Positions 25,449 to 33,761 of a DNA stretch of 64,000 bases are shown here, piece by piece. The DNA lies in NCBI RefSeq assembly GCF_034531395.1, contig NZ_JARVCO010000010.1, forward strand, positions 186,001 through 250,000, read 5' to 3'. The first letter of the stretch is position 1. Each line of letters starts with the position of its first letter. The position numbers and the translations under genes are program-made. This DNA comes from Pontiella agarivorans. Lineage in GTDB: Bacteria; Verrucomicrobiota; Kiritimatiellia; Kiritimatiellales; Pontiellaceae. The notes below the pieces were generated by a model. It was not told where the DNA came from. It did not search any database and saw only the letters and a program-made list of their open reading frames with translations.

Positions 25449-26750
25449 CTATTCAGCCCGTCTGAGGCGGGTAATAAACATGCCGTCGCCGGGGCACTCC
25501 CAAGGCCATATCTGTAACTGACCGTCGGTCTGTTCGCCGGTCAGCGGGTTGAGGAACGGCTCAGGTTTGAAATCGTCGTGTTGATCTAGAAAGTTCATAA
25601 CGACTTCTTCGGTTTCCGGGCGGGTAAAGGTGCAGACGGCATAAATCAGCAGTCCGCCGGGCTTAACACACCACTTGACATTGTTCAGGATTTTGAGCTG
25701 GCGGGTTGCGCATTGGATCACATCGCGGCGTGAGCTGCGCCAGCGGGCATCCGGATTGCGGTTCCAGGTTCCCCAGCCGGAGCAGGGGGCATCCACCAGT
25801 ACGCCGTCGAAGAGTTTCGTAAACGGTTCGTCGGTCGTGGCATTGAACGGTTGTGTGCGTATGCCTCTGATCCCATATTTACGGGCCCGTTTTTTCAGTT
25901 CTTTCAGGGCGGGAATGCGGACATCGGTGGAGAGAATTTTTCCGTCTCTCATCAGGTCGGCCAGATGGAGGGATTTACCGCCGGCTCCGGCGCAGCAATC
26001 CCACCAGTCGCTGCCCTCCTTCGGATCGGCAATCAGGCCGACGCATTGTGATGCCAGGTCCTGTACAACGAACTGGCCGGAATAATCGCCCAGCAGATGC
26101 TGGAGACTGATGCCGGGATCGACGGAAACGGCGGCTTCAACCTTATCGTGCATTCCGCTGGACACGCCTTTTTCGGCGAGTGCGGTGGTAATGGTTTCTG
26201 CATCGGACCGCGTCCGGATCCAGGCGGGAGGGCGCTGCTGGAAGGAGCGGATACAGGCTTCTGCTTTTTGGGGGTCAACCACGCTGCCGAACTCCGGGAG
26301 CACCAGATCGTTCAGTTCCAAAGGTTGGAAATCCTCCAGATCGGCCAGGAGAGCGTTAAGTCGTTCGCACTTTTGTTCCGGGGTCAGTCCGCCCATGCAT
26401 TCCACCGGGAAGGGAAGGTTCAGCCGTTTTTCCAAATAGTGGAAACTCTGGGAAAGTGCTGTAGACTCGAGGGCATTGCCCAGCAGGCAGGCTTCGGAGG
26501 GATTGAGTCCGATTTTATGTACGGTCCAGCCATACCAGCGGAAATAAGAAAAGACGGCTTGCGCCAGAAACCGACGGTCGCGCGAGCCGAGTTCGCGTCG
26601 CGAGCGCAGGAAACTCTGCAACAGTAAATCGGCGGGCCGACCTTCGTCTATCACGAGTGTTGAAAAGCCGGGCAGAATCTCTTCAAGAAGTTCTGCGTGA
26701 CGCCGGACTACCTTTTCCGGAAGGGGTTTTTGCTGGGAATCTTTATCCAT
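25449..26750 (-). CDS. RsmB/NOP2-family RNA cytosine-C5 methyltransferase
   Basis: 433 residues counted from the ATG at 26750; the frame extends 5' by 69 codons that overlap the divergent gene's start and are unlikely to be used. The C-terminal catalytic domain carries WWDCCAGAGGKSLHLADL (SAM motif), DAPCSGWGTW with one active-site Cys, and VCTFTRPETEEVV with the second Cys, the NOL1/NOP2/Sun pattern. The N-terminal part is helical as in RsmB. The target (16S rRNA C967 or another site) cannot be decided. One perfect palindrome encodes FQPLEL and a one-mismatch copy encodes FHYLEK. Confidence 0.85.
   Translation of the reverse strand: MDKDSQQKPLPEKVVRRHAELLEEILPGFSTLVIDEGRPADLLLQSFLRSRRELGSRDRRFLAQAVFSYFRWYGWTVHKIGLNPSEACLLGNALESTALSQSFHYLEKRLNLPFPVECMGGLTPEQKCERLNALLADLEDFQPLELNDLVLPEFGSVVDPQKAEACIRSFQQRPPAWIRTRSDAETITTALAEKGVSSGMHDKVEAAVSVDPGISLQHLLGDYSGQFVVQDLASQCVGLIADPKEGSDWWDCCAGAGGKSLHLADLMRDGKILSTDVRIPALKELKKRARKYGIRGIRTQPFNATTDEPFTKLFDGVLVDAPCSGWGTWNRNPDARWRSSRRDVIQCATRQLKILNNVKWCVKPGGLLIYAVCTFTRPETEEVVMNFLDQHDDFKPEPFLNPLTGEQTDGQLQIWPWECPGDGMFITRLRRAE
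26326..26340. repeat. Dispersed palindrome, copy 13
   Basis: TTCCAAAGGTTGGAA; encodes FQPLE in the RsmB-like gene; same 15-mer as copy 5. Confidence 0.9.
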
Positions 26751-26823
26751 AAAGTCGCATTTGGGGGTTGAGCCTGTAAAAATTGAACGGTATGAAGTGC
26801 ACCAATTCTTTAGGAGGATGTAA

Positions 26824-27984
26824 ATGTCAAAGGAACTTGGATATGTTTTGGTTACTCCGTACACATTACGTAAGTCACGTACTGGCGGGGTGTTGGGTCG
26901 CCTGATGAGCAGGACGGGCCTGGATCTGGTTGCGGCACGGATGATCGGTCCGAGCACCGAACTGGTTAAACGGTACGCGGATCTGATCCGCAGCGAGGAT
27001 GAAGTCTGGCCCGAAATTCGCGAAGTACTTTCGGATTATATCGAACGCGAAATGGTTCCGATGGAAGACGGTCACGTGCATCGTGTACTGATGCTGTTGT
27101 TCGAAGGTGAAAATGCCGTACAGAAACTGCGCGATGCCATCGGCGGATTTGAAGATTCCATCGAAAGCGCGGATACGATCCGCGGTACGTTCGGCGACTA
27201 TATTAAGGACCACGAAGGAAATGTGACGTATTTCGAGCCGGCGGTCCTCGCGGCTCCGACCGTTGAAATTGCGAAGAAGACCATTGGCCTCTGGGCGGAG
27301 TTTTCCGAAGAAGACGGCGGAATTCTGGATAACACCATTCGTATGGCCGACGAAAAAGATGCCGAGCAGGCACTGGTTATCATTAAACCGGATAACTTTA
27401 CGTTCCCGAGCTCGCGTCCGGGTAACATCATGGACATTTTCTCCCGCACCGGATTGCGTCTGATCGGCACCCGGGTGCAGAAAATGAGTCTGGCACAGGC
27501 ACAGGAGTTTTACGGTCCGGTTCAGAACGTTCTGCGTGAAAAACTGGGCGGCCGTGCTGTGAATAAAGCCTGCGAAGTACTCAAAAATGAGTTTGAATTT
27601 GAAATGCCGGACGAGGTGCGTGAAGCGCTCGAAGGCACACTGGGGCCGGCATACGGCGACAATCAGTTCTACAGTATCATGCAGTACATGACCGGTCTTT
27701 GGGCTCCGGATGTGGATGCAGATGCCATCGGCGATGAAGGGGTTGCGCGAAGTATGGTGCTGGTTTATGCCGGTGATAATGCCATTGAGAAAATCCGCGG
27801 AATTCTCGGTCCGACAGATCCCAGCAAGGCGGAGCCGGGTTCGGTCCGTAAGGAATACGGCACCGACATTATGGTCAACGCCGCGCACGCTTCCGATTCG
27901 CCGGAAAATGCACAGCGTGAAATCGGCATTTTGAAAGTGGCCGAAGACACCATTGCGCGCTGGTATAACCAATATTATGCGTAA
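26824..27984 (+). CDS. Tandem nucleoside-diphosphate-kinase-like protein
   Basis: 386 residues, over twice the usual 140-150 of NDK. The second half (from about 200) has the family landmarks: ALVIIKPDNF, FSRTGLRLIGTRVQKMS, a long insert, and VRKEYGTDIMVNAAHASDSP with the catalytic His near 355. The first half repeats the pattern (YVLVTPYTLRKSR, MSRTGLDLVAARMIG, TIRGTFGDYIKD) but has no His-x-SD motif, so it is probably a non-catalytic or regulatory copy. The usual role is phosphate transfer between nucleoside di- and triphosphates. AGGAGG precedes the ATG. No palindrome copy occurs in this gene. Confidence 0.8.
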   Translation: MSKELGYVLVTPYTLRKSRTGGVLGRLMSRTGLDLVAARMIGPSTELVKRYADLIRSEDEVWPEIREVLSDYIEREMVPMEDGHVHRVLMLLFEGENAVQKLRDAIGGFEDSIESADTIRGTFGDYIKDHEGNVTYFEPAVLAAPTVEIAKKTIGLWAEFSEEDGGILDNTIRMADEKDAEQALVIIKPDNFTFPSSRPGNIMDIFSRTGLRLIGTRVQKMSLAQAQEFYGPVQNVLREKLGGRAVNKACEVLKNEFEFEMPDEVREALEGTLGPAYGDNQFYSIMQYMTGLWAPDVDADAIGDEGVARSMVLVYAGDNAIEKIRGILGPTDPSKAEPGSVRKEYGTDIMVNAAHASDSPENAQREIGILKVAEDTIARWYNQYYA

Positions 27985-27997
27985 TGCATGAAAATGT

Positions 27998-28023
27998 AAG
28001 CCGGGCACAGCGGTGCCCGGCTT
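27998..28023 (+). other. Strong hairpin between the NDK-like gene and the aminotransferase
   Basis: AAGCCGGGCA and TGCCCGGCTT form a perfect 10-bp stem with a 6-base loop. Only a weak T-rich tail (CATTGT) follows, so it may attenuate rather than end transcription before the aminotransferase gene. Confidence 0.6.
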
Positions 28024-28060
28024 CATTGTATCCATCACTCACCATTACGGAGGAAAGAAC

Positions 28061-29257
28061 ATGTGGAAAGAAATTGAAGCCGCTCCGGCAGATGCAATTC
28101 TCGGACTGACCGAGGCGTTCAAAAAGGATAAAAATCCCGGCAAGGTCAATCTCGGCGTCGGCGTTTTTAAAGATGATGCGGGGACTACCCCGATCCTGAA
28201 CTGCATCAAGACGGCAGAGAAAAAGCTGGTCGAGACGGAAACCACAAAGGGCTATCTTCCAATTCCCGGAAATCCGGCCTATGGTGCGGGCGTCCAGAAA
28301 CTGCTGTTCGGTGCGGACAGCGAAGTGATCCGCTCTAATCGGGCGGCCACGCTGCATACCCCCGGCGGAACCGGTGCGCTGCGCACCGGGGCCGACCTGC
28401 TGAAAAAATTTAAACCGGCGGCGAAAGTCTGGGTCAGCACACCCACCTGGGCCAACCATAAAGGGATCTTCACTGCTGCCGGCTACGAAATTGCCGATTA
28501 TCCGTACTACAATGCAGAAACCAAAGGCGTGAAATACGATGAGCTGATTGAAACTCTGGAAGGTGTTCCGGCCGGTGATGTCGTGTTGATGCATGTCTGC
28601 TGTCATAATCCGACCGGAGTTGATCTTGTGGGTGAGCAGTGGGATAAGGTGGTCGAGATTGCCAAAGCCAAAGGCTGGACGCCGTTCCTCGACTTTGCTT
28701 ATCAGGGGTTTGGCGACAGCATTGAAGAAGACCGCGCGGCAGTTGAAAAGTTTGCCGCTGCCGGAATCGATTTTGTGGTGGCGAGTTCATTCTCGAAAAA
28801 CTTCGGTTTGTATAATGAACGAACCGGCGCATTCACCATCGTGACGCCTTCTGCGGAAGAAACGGCTGTTGCGCTCAGCCATGCGAAGCTGACTGTACGG
28901 GTGAACTATTCCAATCCGCCGGCGCACGGAGGACTGGCGGCGCTGACCGTGCTGGCCGATGATGCGCTTTATGAACAGTGGATCGACGAAGTGGCCGGTA
29001 TGCGCGACCGAATCAAGGCCATGCGTGCAAAGCTGGTCGACGGTCTCGTGGCACGCGGTGTTGAGCAGGATTTCTCTTACATCAAGGAACAGCGCGGCAT
29101 GTTCTCTTTCAGTGGACTCTCGGATGACATTGTGGAGTGGCTGAAAGTGAACAAGTCGATCTATATCGTGAAAGGCGGCCGCATCAATGTGGCGGGCCTG
29201 ACCTCGAAAAATATCGACTATGTCTGCGATGCGATTGCTGAAGCGCTGAAGGCGTAA
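28061..29257 (+). CDS. Class I aromatic/aspartate aminotransferase
   Basis: 398 residues starting at an ATG with GGAGGAAAG upstream. The fold-type I PLP signatures of the AspC/TyrB subgroup are clear: NLGVGVFKDDAGTTPIL, HTPGGTGALR, CCHNPTGVDL (the Asn that contacts PLP), DFAYQGF with Asp/Tyr, and SSFSKNFGLYNERTGA with the PLP-binding Lys near residue 246. Substrates are most likely aspartate and/or aromatic amino acids with 2-oxoglutarate. Length is normal. A terminator follows at once. Confidence 0.9.
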   Translation: MWKEIEAAPADAILGLTEAFKKDKNPGKVNLGVGVFKDDAGTTPILNCIKTAEKKLVETETTKGYLPIPGNPAYGAGVQKLLFGADSEVIRSNRAATLHTPGGTGALRTGADLLKKFKPAAKVWVSTPTWANHKGIFTAAGYEIADYPYYNAETKGVKYDELIETLEGVPAGDVVLMHVCCHNPTGVDLVGEQWDKVVEIAKAKGWTPFLDFAYQGFGDSIEEDRAAVEKFAAAGIDFVVASSFSKNFGLYNERTGAFTIVTPSAEETAVALSHAKLTVRVNYSNPPAHGGLAALTVLADDALYEQWIDEVAGMRDRIKAMRAKLVDGLVARGVEQDFSYIKEQRGMFSFSGLSDDIVEWLKVNKSIYIVKGGRINVAGLTSKNIDYVCDAIAEALKA

Positions 29258-29283
29258 GTCACTTTTTCATTCAGGACATGCAG

Positions 29284-29311
29284 AGCCCGGCCTCATCCGC
29301 CGGGCTTTTTT
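29284..29311 (+). terminator. Intrinsic terminator of the aminotransferase gene
   Basis: AGCCCGGC and GCCGGGCT pair around a 7-base loop and run into six T residues, between convergent genes. Confidence 0.85.
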
Positions 29312-29314
29312 GGT

Positions 29315-31075
29315 TCAGTGCTGGAGCTGCTGCATTTCGTAGAAAAGGCCGCGGCGGTCGAGCAGTTCCTGATAGGTGCCGGTTTCGGCTATGCGGCCGT
29401 CTTGCATGACAACGATGCGGTCGGCCTGCCGAATGGTGGAGAGGCGGTGGGCGACAATGAAGGTGGTACGGTTCTGTACGGCGCGGTCGATGGCTTCCTG
29501 GACCAGTTTTTCGGAAACGACATCGAGGGCGGAGGTGGCTTCGTCCAGAATCAGGATTTTTGGATTCCGGATCAATGCCCGGGCGATGGCAATGCGCTGG
29601 CGCTGGCCGCCGGAGAGGCGGGCCCCGTCTTCGCCGATTCGGGATTCGAGGCCTTCGGGAAGTTCTTCGATGAATGCGGTGAGGTTTGCGGCCGCGAGCA
29701 CTTCGTTTAGTTTCCGGTCGGAGACCTTGTTCAGTCCATAGGTGATGTTTTCGCGGATGGAGCCGGAGAAGAGTACGGTTTCCTGCGGAACCACGGAGAT
29801 AAACCGGCGGACGGTGCGCATATCGAGTTCGGCCATATCGGTGCCATCGAAGAGAATACGTCCGGCGGAAGGACGCAGAAACCCGATGAGAAGCTGGATG
29901 AGTGTGGATTTCCCGGCTCCGGATGCGCCGACCAGCGCAATGCATTCGCCGGCGGAGACGGGCAGGGAGAATTCGGACACGCTGTGGTGGTCGCTGTTTT
30001 CGTAGGTGAAATGAACCTGATCAAATTCCACACGCCCGTCGAGTGCGGTCAGTGCTTTACGGCCGGTGTCCTGTTCAATGTCGGGACATTCGAGCACTTC
30101 ACCGATGGAACGGATGGATTCCATTCCTTTGGCGATTTGGGGGATCATACCGAGCAGTTGACTGACGGCGGTAACCAGCATGGCAAACAGGCTTTGGAAA
30201 AGAATGATCTCACCAGCGGAAATCCGGCCTTTTGTGCAGAGCCAGCTGAGTACCGCGAGGGCTACAATGAGCGAGAGATGGAAGGCGGCCCAGGAAGAGG
30301 AGCCAAAAAAAGCATTGATGAAATCCAGCTTGAGGCCCTCGCGGCTGACCGCGCTGAAGGTGGAGCGGGAGCGGCTGATGGCGGTATCTTCCAGCCCGTG
30401 TGCACGGGCAATGGGGATCATGTTGAGCATTTCAACCGTTTCGGAGGACATCTGTTCAAGTTCCGAGCGGTAGGAGGTGTTCTGCCGGTTGATGCGCCGG
30501 CGGAAGAGCGCGGTGATGCCGACGGAAACCGGCACCATGAGCAGATAGAACAGCAACAGCTGCGGAGCACGGATGGCGGTCAGGATGACCGCGAAAAGAA
30601 ACCCGACGATGATCGACATACCGATTTCGCCCAGCATCATGCAGAGCGTTTGAATCTGTTCCGCATCGCGCAGGACTTTGGCCTGCAGCCGGCCGGATTC
30701 GGTGCGGCTGTGAAATGGAATAGAGAGGTGCTGAAGCCGTTCCGCCACTGCGCCGCGAATTCTGTTTTCCATTTCGCGCACCGCTTTCCCCAGCAGATAG
30801 ATGTAGGCCGTGTGGGAAAATATATTCTGAAAAACCGACAGAGCCATCAGGCCGAACCAGAGCGGCAGGCGGTCGACCTGTCCATCGCTTTCGGTAAATG
30901 TATTGATGATTTCGGTTATAAAAACCGGCAACAGGCAGACCGGAAGATATTTAAAGCCGAACAGCACCGCGATAGCGAGATAGTGGTACCAGCGGCGGTT
31001 CAGCAGATAAAACATCGTTTTCAGCGGTCGGCTGCTGTGATAAGCATATTCAAGCGGTCTGGGCGTCGGGTTCAT
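29315..31075 (-). CDS. ABC exporter, fused permease and ATPase (MsbA/multidrug type)
   Basis: 586 residues with six membrane helices (about 30-310) and a C-terminal ATPase carrying Walker A GASGAGKST, the Q-loop VPQETVLFSG, signature LSGGQRQRIAIARAL, Walker B ILILDEATSALD and the H-loop VAHRLSTI. Such half-transporters form homodimers that export lipids, peptides or drugs. Neighbours give no hint of substrate. All catalytic motifs are intact. Confidence 0.9.
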   Translation of the reverse strand: MNPTPRPLEYAYHSSRPLKTMFYLLNRRWYHYLAIAVLFGFKYLPVCLLPVFITEIINTFTESDGQVDRLPLWFGLMALSVFQNIFSHTAYIYLLGKAVREMENRIRGAVAERLQHLSIPFHSRTESGRLQAKVLRDAEQIQTLCMMLGEIGMSIIVGFLFAVILTAIRAPQLLLFYLLMVPVSVGITALFRRRINRQNTSYRSELEQMSSETVEMLNMIPIARAHGLEDTAISRSRSTFSAVSREGLKLDFINAFFGSSSWAAFHLSLIVALAVLSWLCTKGRISAGEIILFQSLFAMLVTAVSQLLGMIPQIAKGMESIRSIGEVLECPDIEQDTGRKALTALDGRVEFDQVHFTYENSDHHSVSEFSLPVSAGECIALVGASGAGKSTLIQLLIGFLRPSAGRILFDGTDMAELDMRTVRRFISVVPQETVLFSGSIRENITYGLNKVSDRKLNEVLAAANLTAFIEELPEGLESRIGEDGARLSGGQRQRIAIARALIRNPKILILDEATSALDVVSEKLVQEAIDRAVQNRTTFIVAHRLSTIRQADRIVVMQDGRIAETGTYQELLDRRGLFYEMQQLQH

Positions 31076-31180
31076 GGGCGGGTGTTATACGTTCTCAATA
31101 GAAGGTTTTGGAGCAGTTTTTAGAGGAATCTGGTTCCGCCCTGCCGGAAATGAAGGGGAGTCTGCCGGTCCGTTTTTGAT

Positions 31181-31199
31181 ATTTAGATGAAGTCTAAAT
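31181..31199. promoter_or_regulatory. Perfect inverted repeat upstream of the Rrf2 gene
   Basis: ATTTAGATGAAGTCTAAAT has 7-base arms and a 5-base centre. It lies 58 bp before the Rrf2 start, in the position expected for an autoregulatory operator of that gene and its operon. Confidence 0.6.
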
Positions 31200-31256
31200 G
31201 GATCATCCGGCCCGGTTTCGGTAAACAGGTACGCCATTGCTTATTCAGGAAAAGAT

Positions 31257-31682
31257 ATGGCAGATATCATAAAAATTTCGGATGCAACGGCGCTGGCGAT
31301 GCATTCACTGGTTCACCTGGCGCTTCAGCCCGACTGCATTTCCACCACGGCCAAAATTGCCGATGTGTTCGAGGCTTCGCGTCATCATTTGGCCAAAGTG
31401 CACCAGAAACTGACGAAGGCCGGTTATGTGAACTCGAGTCGCGGCCCTGCCGGCGGGGTTTCACTGGCCCGGGATCCGGCGGCGATTACGTTGCTGGAGA
31501 TCTACGAACTGATGGAGGGGGAAATGCTTTGCAAGCCATGTCTCTTCGGAAAGTCGAGATGTCCGCGCAATGACTGCGTGCTGGGGGCGCTTCTGCCGGG
31601 GCTGGCGCGGCAGGTTCATGATTACTTTCAAAAAACAACGGTTGCGCAGCTGGCGCAGGAATCTAACTGGGGAACTGACTGA
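31257..31682 (+). CDS. Rrf2 family transcriptional regulator
   Basis: 141 residues with the Rrf2 winged helix (ATALAMHSLVHLAL, HHLAKVHQKLTKAGYVNSSRGPAGG) and a Cys-rich segment CKPCLFGKSRCPRNDC that could bind an iron-sulfur cluster sensitive to O2 or NO. Its stop is followed directly by the ATG of fprA, so it is the first gene of the FprA-rubredoxin operon and probably controls it through the inverted repeat upstream. Relatives include NsrR and IscR, but the Cys spacing is not identical to either. Confidence 0.85.
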   Translation: MADIIKISDATALAMHSLVHLALQPDCISTTAKIADVFEASRHHLAKVHQKLTKAGYVNSSRGPAGGVSLARDPAAITLLEIYELMEGEMLCKPCLFGKSRCPRNDCVLGALLPGLARQVHDYFQKTTVAQLAQESNWGTD

Positions 31683-32873
31683 ATGAATACCGAACTACGC
31701 AAAGGGATCAACTGGGTGGGCTACATCGATTGGACGGTCCGTGACTTCCACGGCTATAAAACCGAAAGCGGATCCACCTATAACGCCTATCTGATTGAAG
31801 ATGAATATAATGCCGTGATCGATGGCGTGAAGGGGCCTTATGCTCAGTACCAGATTAACCGCATTGCGGCGCGGGTGGATCTGGAGAGCATCAAATATGT
31901 GGTCTGCAACCATGCCGAACCGGACCACTCCGGAGGCCTTCCGGATCTGATGAAGGCCTGCCCGAATGCCGTGATGGTCTGCAACGCCAAATGTAAAGAT
32001 GCGCTGGAAAAACATTATGATACCTCGGCGTGGACCTGGCAGACGGTGGATGACGGCGATACGATTTCGCTGGGGAAACGCTCTCTGACGTTTATCAACA
32101 CCCCGATGGTGCACTGGCCGGAATCCATGTTCACGTTTGTTCCTGAAGAAAAGCTGCTCTTTTCAATGGATGCTTTCGGCCAGCATTTTGCCACAGCCTT
32201 CCGGTTTGACGATGAAGAGCCGCTGGATGTGATCATGCATGAGGCGAAGGCCTACTATGCCAATATCGTGATGCTCTACGGACGGCCGATTGCCCAGACG
32301 CTGGATAAGGCGGCGGAGCTGGACATTGAAATGATTGCCCCGAGCCATGGTGTCATCTGGCGCAGCCATATCAAGGAAGTGCTCGAAGCCTACCGGCAGT
32401 GGGTGGTCTGCAAGCCGGAGCCGAAGGTGATTGTGCTCTATGCCACGATGTGGGGCGCCACCCGCCAGATGGCGGAAGCGATTCTTGAAGGGGTGCAGGA
32501 ACATGAAGTGGAGGCCCGTTTTTATTCTGTAGATGCCACGCACTCCACCACTATTGCCACGGAGGTGCTCGATTGTGCGGCGGTGGCAATCGGATCTTCG
32601 ACGCTGAATAATACACTGATGCCCAATATGGCCGGTCTGCTCTGCTATCTGGGCGGCCTGCGGCCAACCGGAAAAAAAGGCTTTGCCTTCGGTTCATACG
32701 GCTGGTCCAAACGCGGCGGCGCGACCGAGGTGGAAGATCGAATGAAGGATATGAAAATCGAACTCATGCGCGAGCCGATCCGCTCTCAGTATGTGCCCAC
32801 CCCCGAACTCCTTGAAAAATGTCGTGAAGCGGGGCGCGAATTAGGCAAATATGCCGAGCAATATAAAGATTAA
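31683..32873 (+). CDS. fprA: A-type flavoprotein (flavodiiron O2/NO reductase)
   Basis: 396 residues. The N-terminal metallo-beta-lactamase domain carries the diiron ligands in HAEPDHSGG, MVHWPESMF, FSMDAFGQH and SHGVIW; the C-terminal flavodoxin domain (from about 255) starts VIVLYATMWGATRQMAEAI, the FMN phosphate loop. These proteins reduce O2 to water or NO to N2O using electrons from rubredoxin in anaerobes. Two rubredoxin-type genes follow directly, which supports the role. No flavin reductase or NADH:rubredoxin reductase is fused or adjacent. Confidence 0.93.
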   Translation: MNTELRKGINWVGYIDWTVRDFHGYKTESGSTYNAYLIEDEYNAVIDGVKGPYAQYQINRIAARVDLESIKYVVCNHAEPDHSGGLPDLMKACPNAVMVCNAKCKDALEKHYDTSAWTWQTVDDGDTISLGKRSLTFINTPMVHWPESMFTFVPEEKLLFSMDAFGQHFATAFRFDDEEPLDVIMHEAKAYYANIVMLYGRPIAQTLDKAAELDIEMIAPSHGVIWRSHIKEVLEAYRQWVVCKPEPKVIVLYATMWGATRQMAEAILEGVQEHEVEARFYSVDATHSTTIATEVLDCAAVAIGSSTLNNTLMPNMAGLLCYLGGLRPTGKKGFAFGSYGWSKRGGATEVEDRMKDMKIELMREPIRSQYVPTPELLEKCREAGRELGKYAEQYKD

Positions 32874-32883
32874 GGAGTTCACC

Positions 32884-32994
32884 ATGAAATGGGTATGTAC
32901 GGTATGCGGACACGTTCACGAAGGCGATGAGCCGCCGGAAACCTGTCCGCTCTGCCATGTTCCGAAAGACCTTTTCGAAAAGAAAGAGGACTAG
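32884..32994 (+). CDS. 36-residue rubredoxin-like zinc/iron protein
   Basis: A very short gene: MKWVCTVCGHVHEGDEPPET then CPLCHVPKDLFEKKED. It has the two CxxC pairs of a rubredoxin knuckle (CTVC, CPLC) with the compact spacing seen in the C-terminal domain of rubrerythrin rather than in rubredoxin (about 53 residues). Starting 10 bases after fprA with AAGGAG upstream, it is clearly translated with the operon. It probably binds one iron and carries electrons, or serves as a detached rubrerythrin-type domain. Confidence 0.8.
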   Translation: MKWVCTVCGHVHEGDEPPETCPLCHVPKDLFEKKED

Positions 32995-33002
32995 GTGCCG
33001 TC

Positions 33003-33058
33003 GGCCGCAAGGTTGAATTTCTCACGAAAATCACCTTGCGGCCTGTCGAAAAGACAGG
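33003..33058 (+). other. Two overlapping hairpins between the rubredoxin genes
   Basis: GGCCGCAAGGT and ACCTTGCGGCC form a perfect 11-bp stem (33003-33043); immediately after, CCTGTC-GAAAA-GACAGG forms a second (33042-33058) sharing two bases. Neither has a T-run. They may protect or process the mRNA or tune expression of the downstream rubredoxin. Confidence 0.6.
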
Positions 33059-33096
33059 GATATTCAAACCGATTTTTTGAACCAAGGAGTATAGGC

Positions 33097-33261
33097 ATGA
33101 AGAAATATATCTGTGATGTATGTGGGTGGATCTATGATCCGGAAGTCGGTGATCCGGACAGCGGAATTGCACCGGGCACGCAGTTTGAAGATATTCCGGA
33201 CGACTGGGAATGCCCGGAATGCGGCGTCGGTAAAGACGACTTTTCCGTTATCGAAGACTGA
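33097..33261 (+). CDS. Rubredoxin
   Basis: 54 residues: [20 protein letters not shown], then the conserved [23 protein letters not shown]. Both CxxCG iron-binding knuckles and all core aromatic residues are present. The start at 33097 has AAGGAG upstream. It is the likely electron donor of the flavodiiron protein encoded in the same operon. A terminator follows. Confidence 0.95.
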   Translation: MKKYICDVCGWIYDPEVGDPDSGIAPGTQFEDIPDDWECPECGVGKDDFSVIED

Positions 33262-33283
33262 GCGGTCTGATCCTGAACTCGAT

Positions 33284-33315
33284 AACCGTCCTGAGATACG
33301 CAGGGCGGTTTTTTC
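33284..33315 (+). terminator. Intrinsic terminator of the fprA-rubredoxin operon
   Basis: AACCGTCCTG and CAGGGCGGTT pair (one G-U) around a 7-base loop followed by a T-run. Confidence 0.85.
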
Positions 33316-33354
33316 TTGCACCCATCGCTGGAAATATAGTCAAACTCAGGCCGT

Positions 33355-33693
33355 ATGAATGGATTGAAACACATTCTGGTTGTGATCGCGCTGCTGTTTT
33401 CGGCATTGCCGTGTATTCATGCGGAAGATCAGGCGTGTCAACCGCATGAAAAAGACGCATCGCAGCAACTGTTCCCGTTTCATGTCTGCGGCTGCCATCA
33501 CTGTGATGAGCTGGCCTGTTCAGAAGAACTCGACGCTGAGACGAGCACGGTATCCGTTACGGTGGCGGTTGAGCCGCTGCCGCAGGCGGTCATTCTTTAC
33601 GTTTTCACCGAAACGAAACCGGTCCTTCGGCGGGCCACCTCCCCGGTATACAGTGCACTTACGGCACTGAAAATCGTTCATCTCCTGATTTGA
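33355..33693 (+). CDS. Exported Cys/His-rich small protein, possible metal binder
   Basis: 112 residues with a signal peptide (ILVVIALLFSALPCIHAED). The mature N-terminal part is rich in potential metal ligands (HEKDASQQLFPFHVCGCHHC and DELAC), resembling the small periplasmic proteins often encoded before heavy-metal efflux systems. The C-terminal part is ordinary. The next gene is a TolC-like channel, which supports a link to metal export, but no CzcA/CzcB gene is present. Confidence 0.55.
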   Translation: MNGLKHILVVIALLFSALPCIHAEDQACQPHEKDASQQLFPFHVCGCHHCDELACSEELDAETSTVSVTVAVEPLPQAVILYVFTETKPVLRRATSPVYSALTALKIVHLLI

Positions 33694-33761
33694 GATTTTC
33701 CAGAGCGTACGTACGCCGCAGGCGTATTCCCTTTGGAACGATTTTAAATCAGGAGAACATC

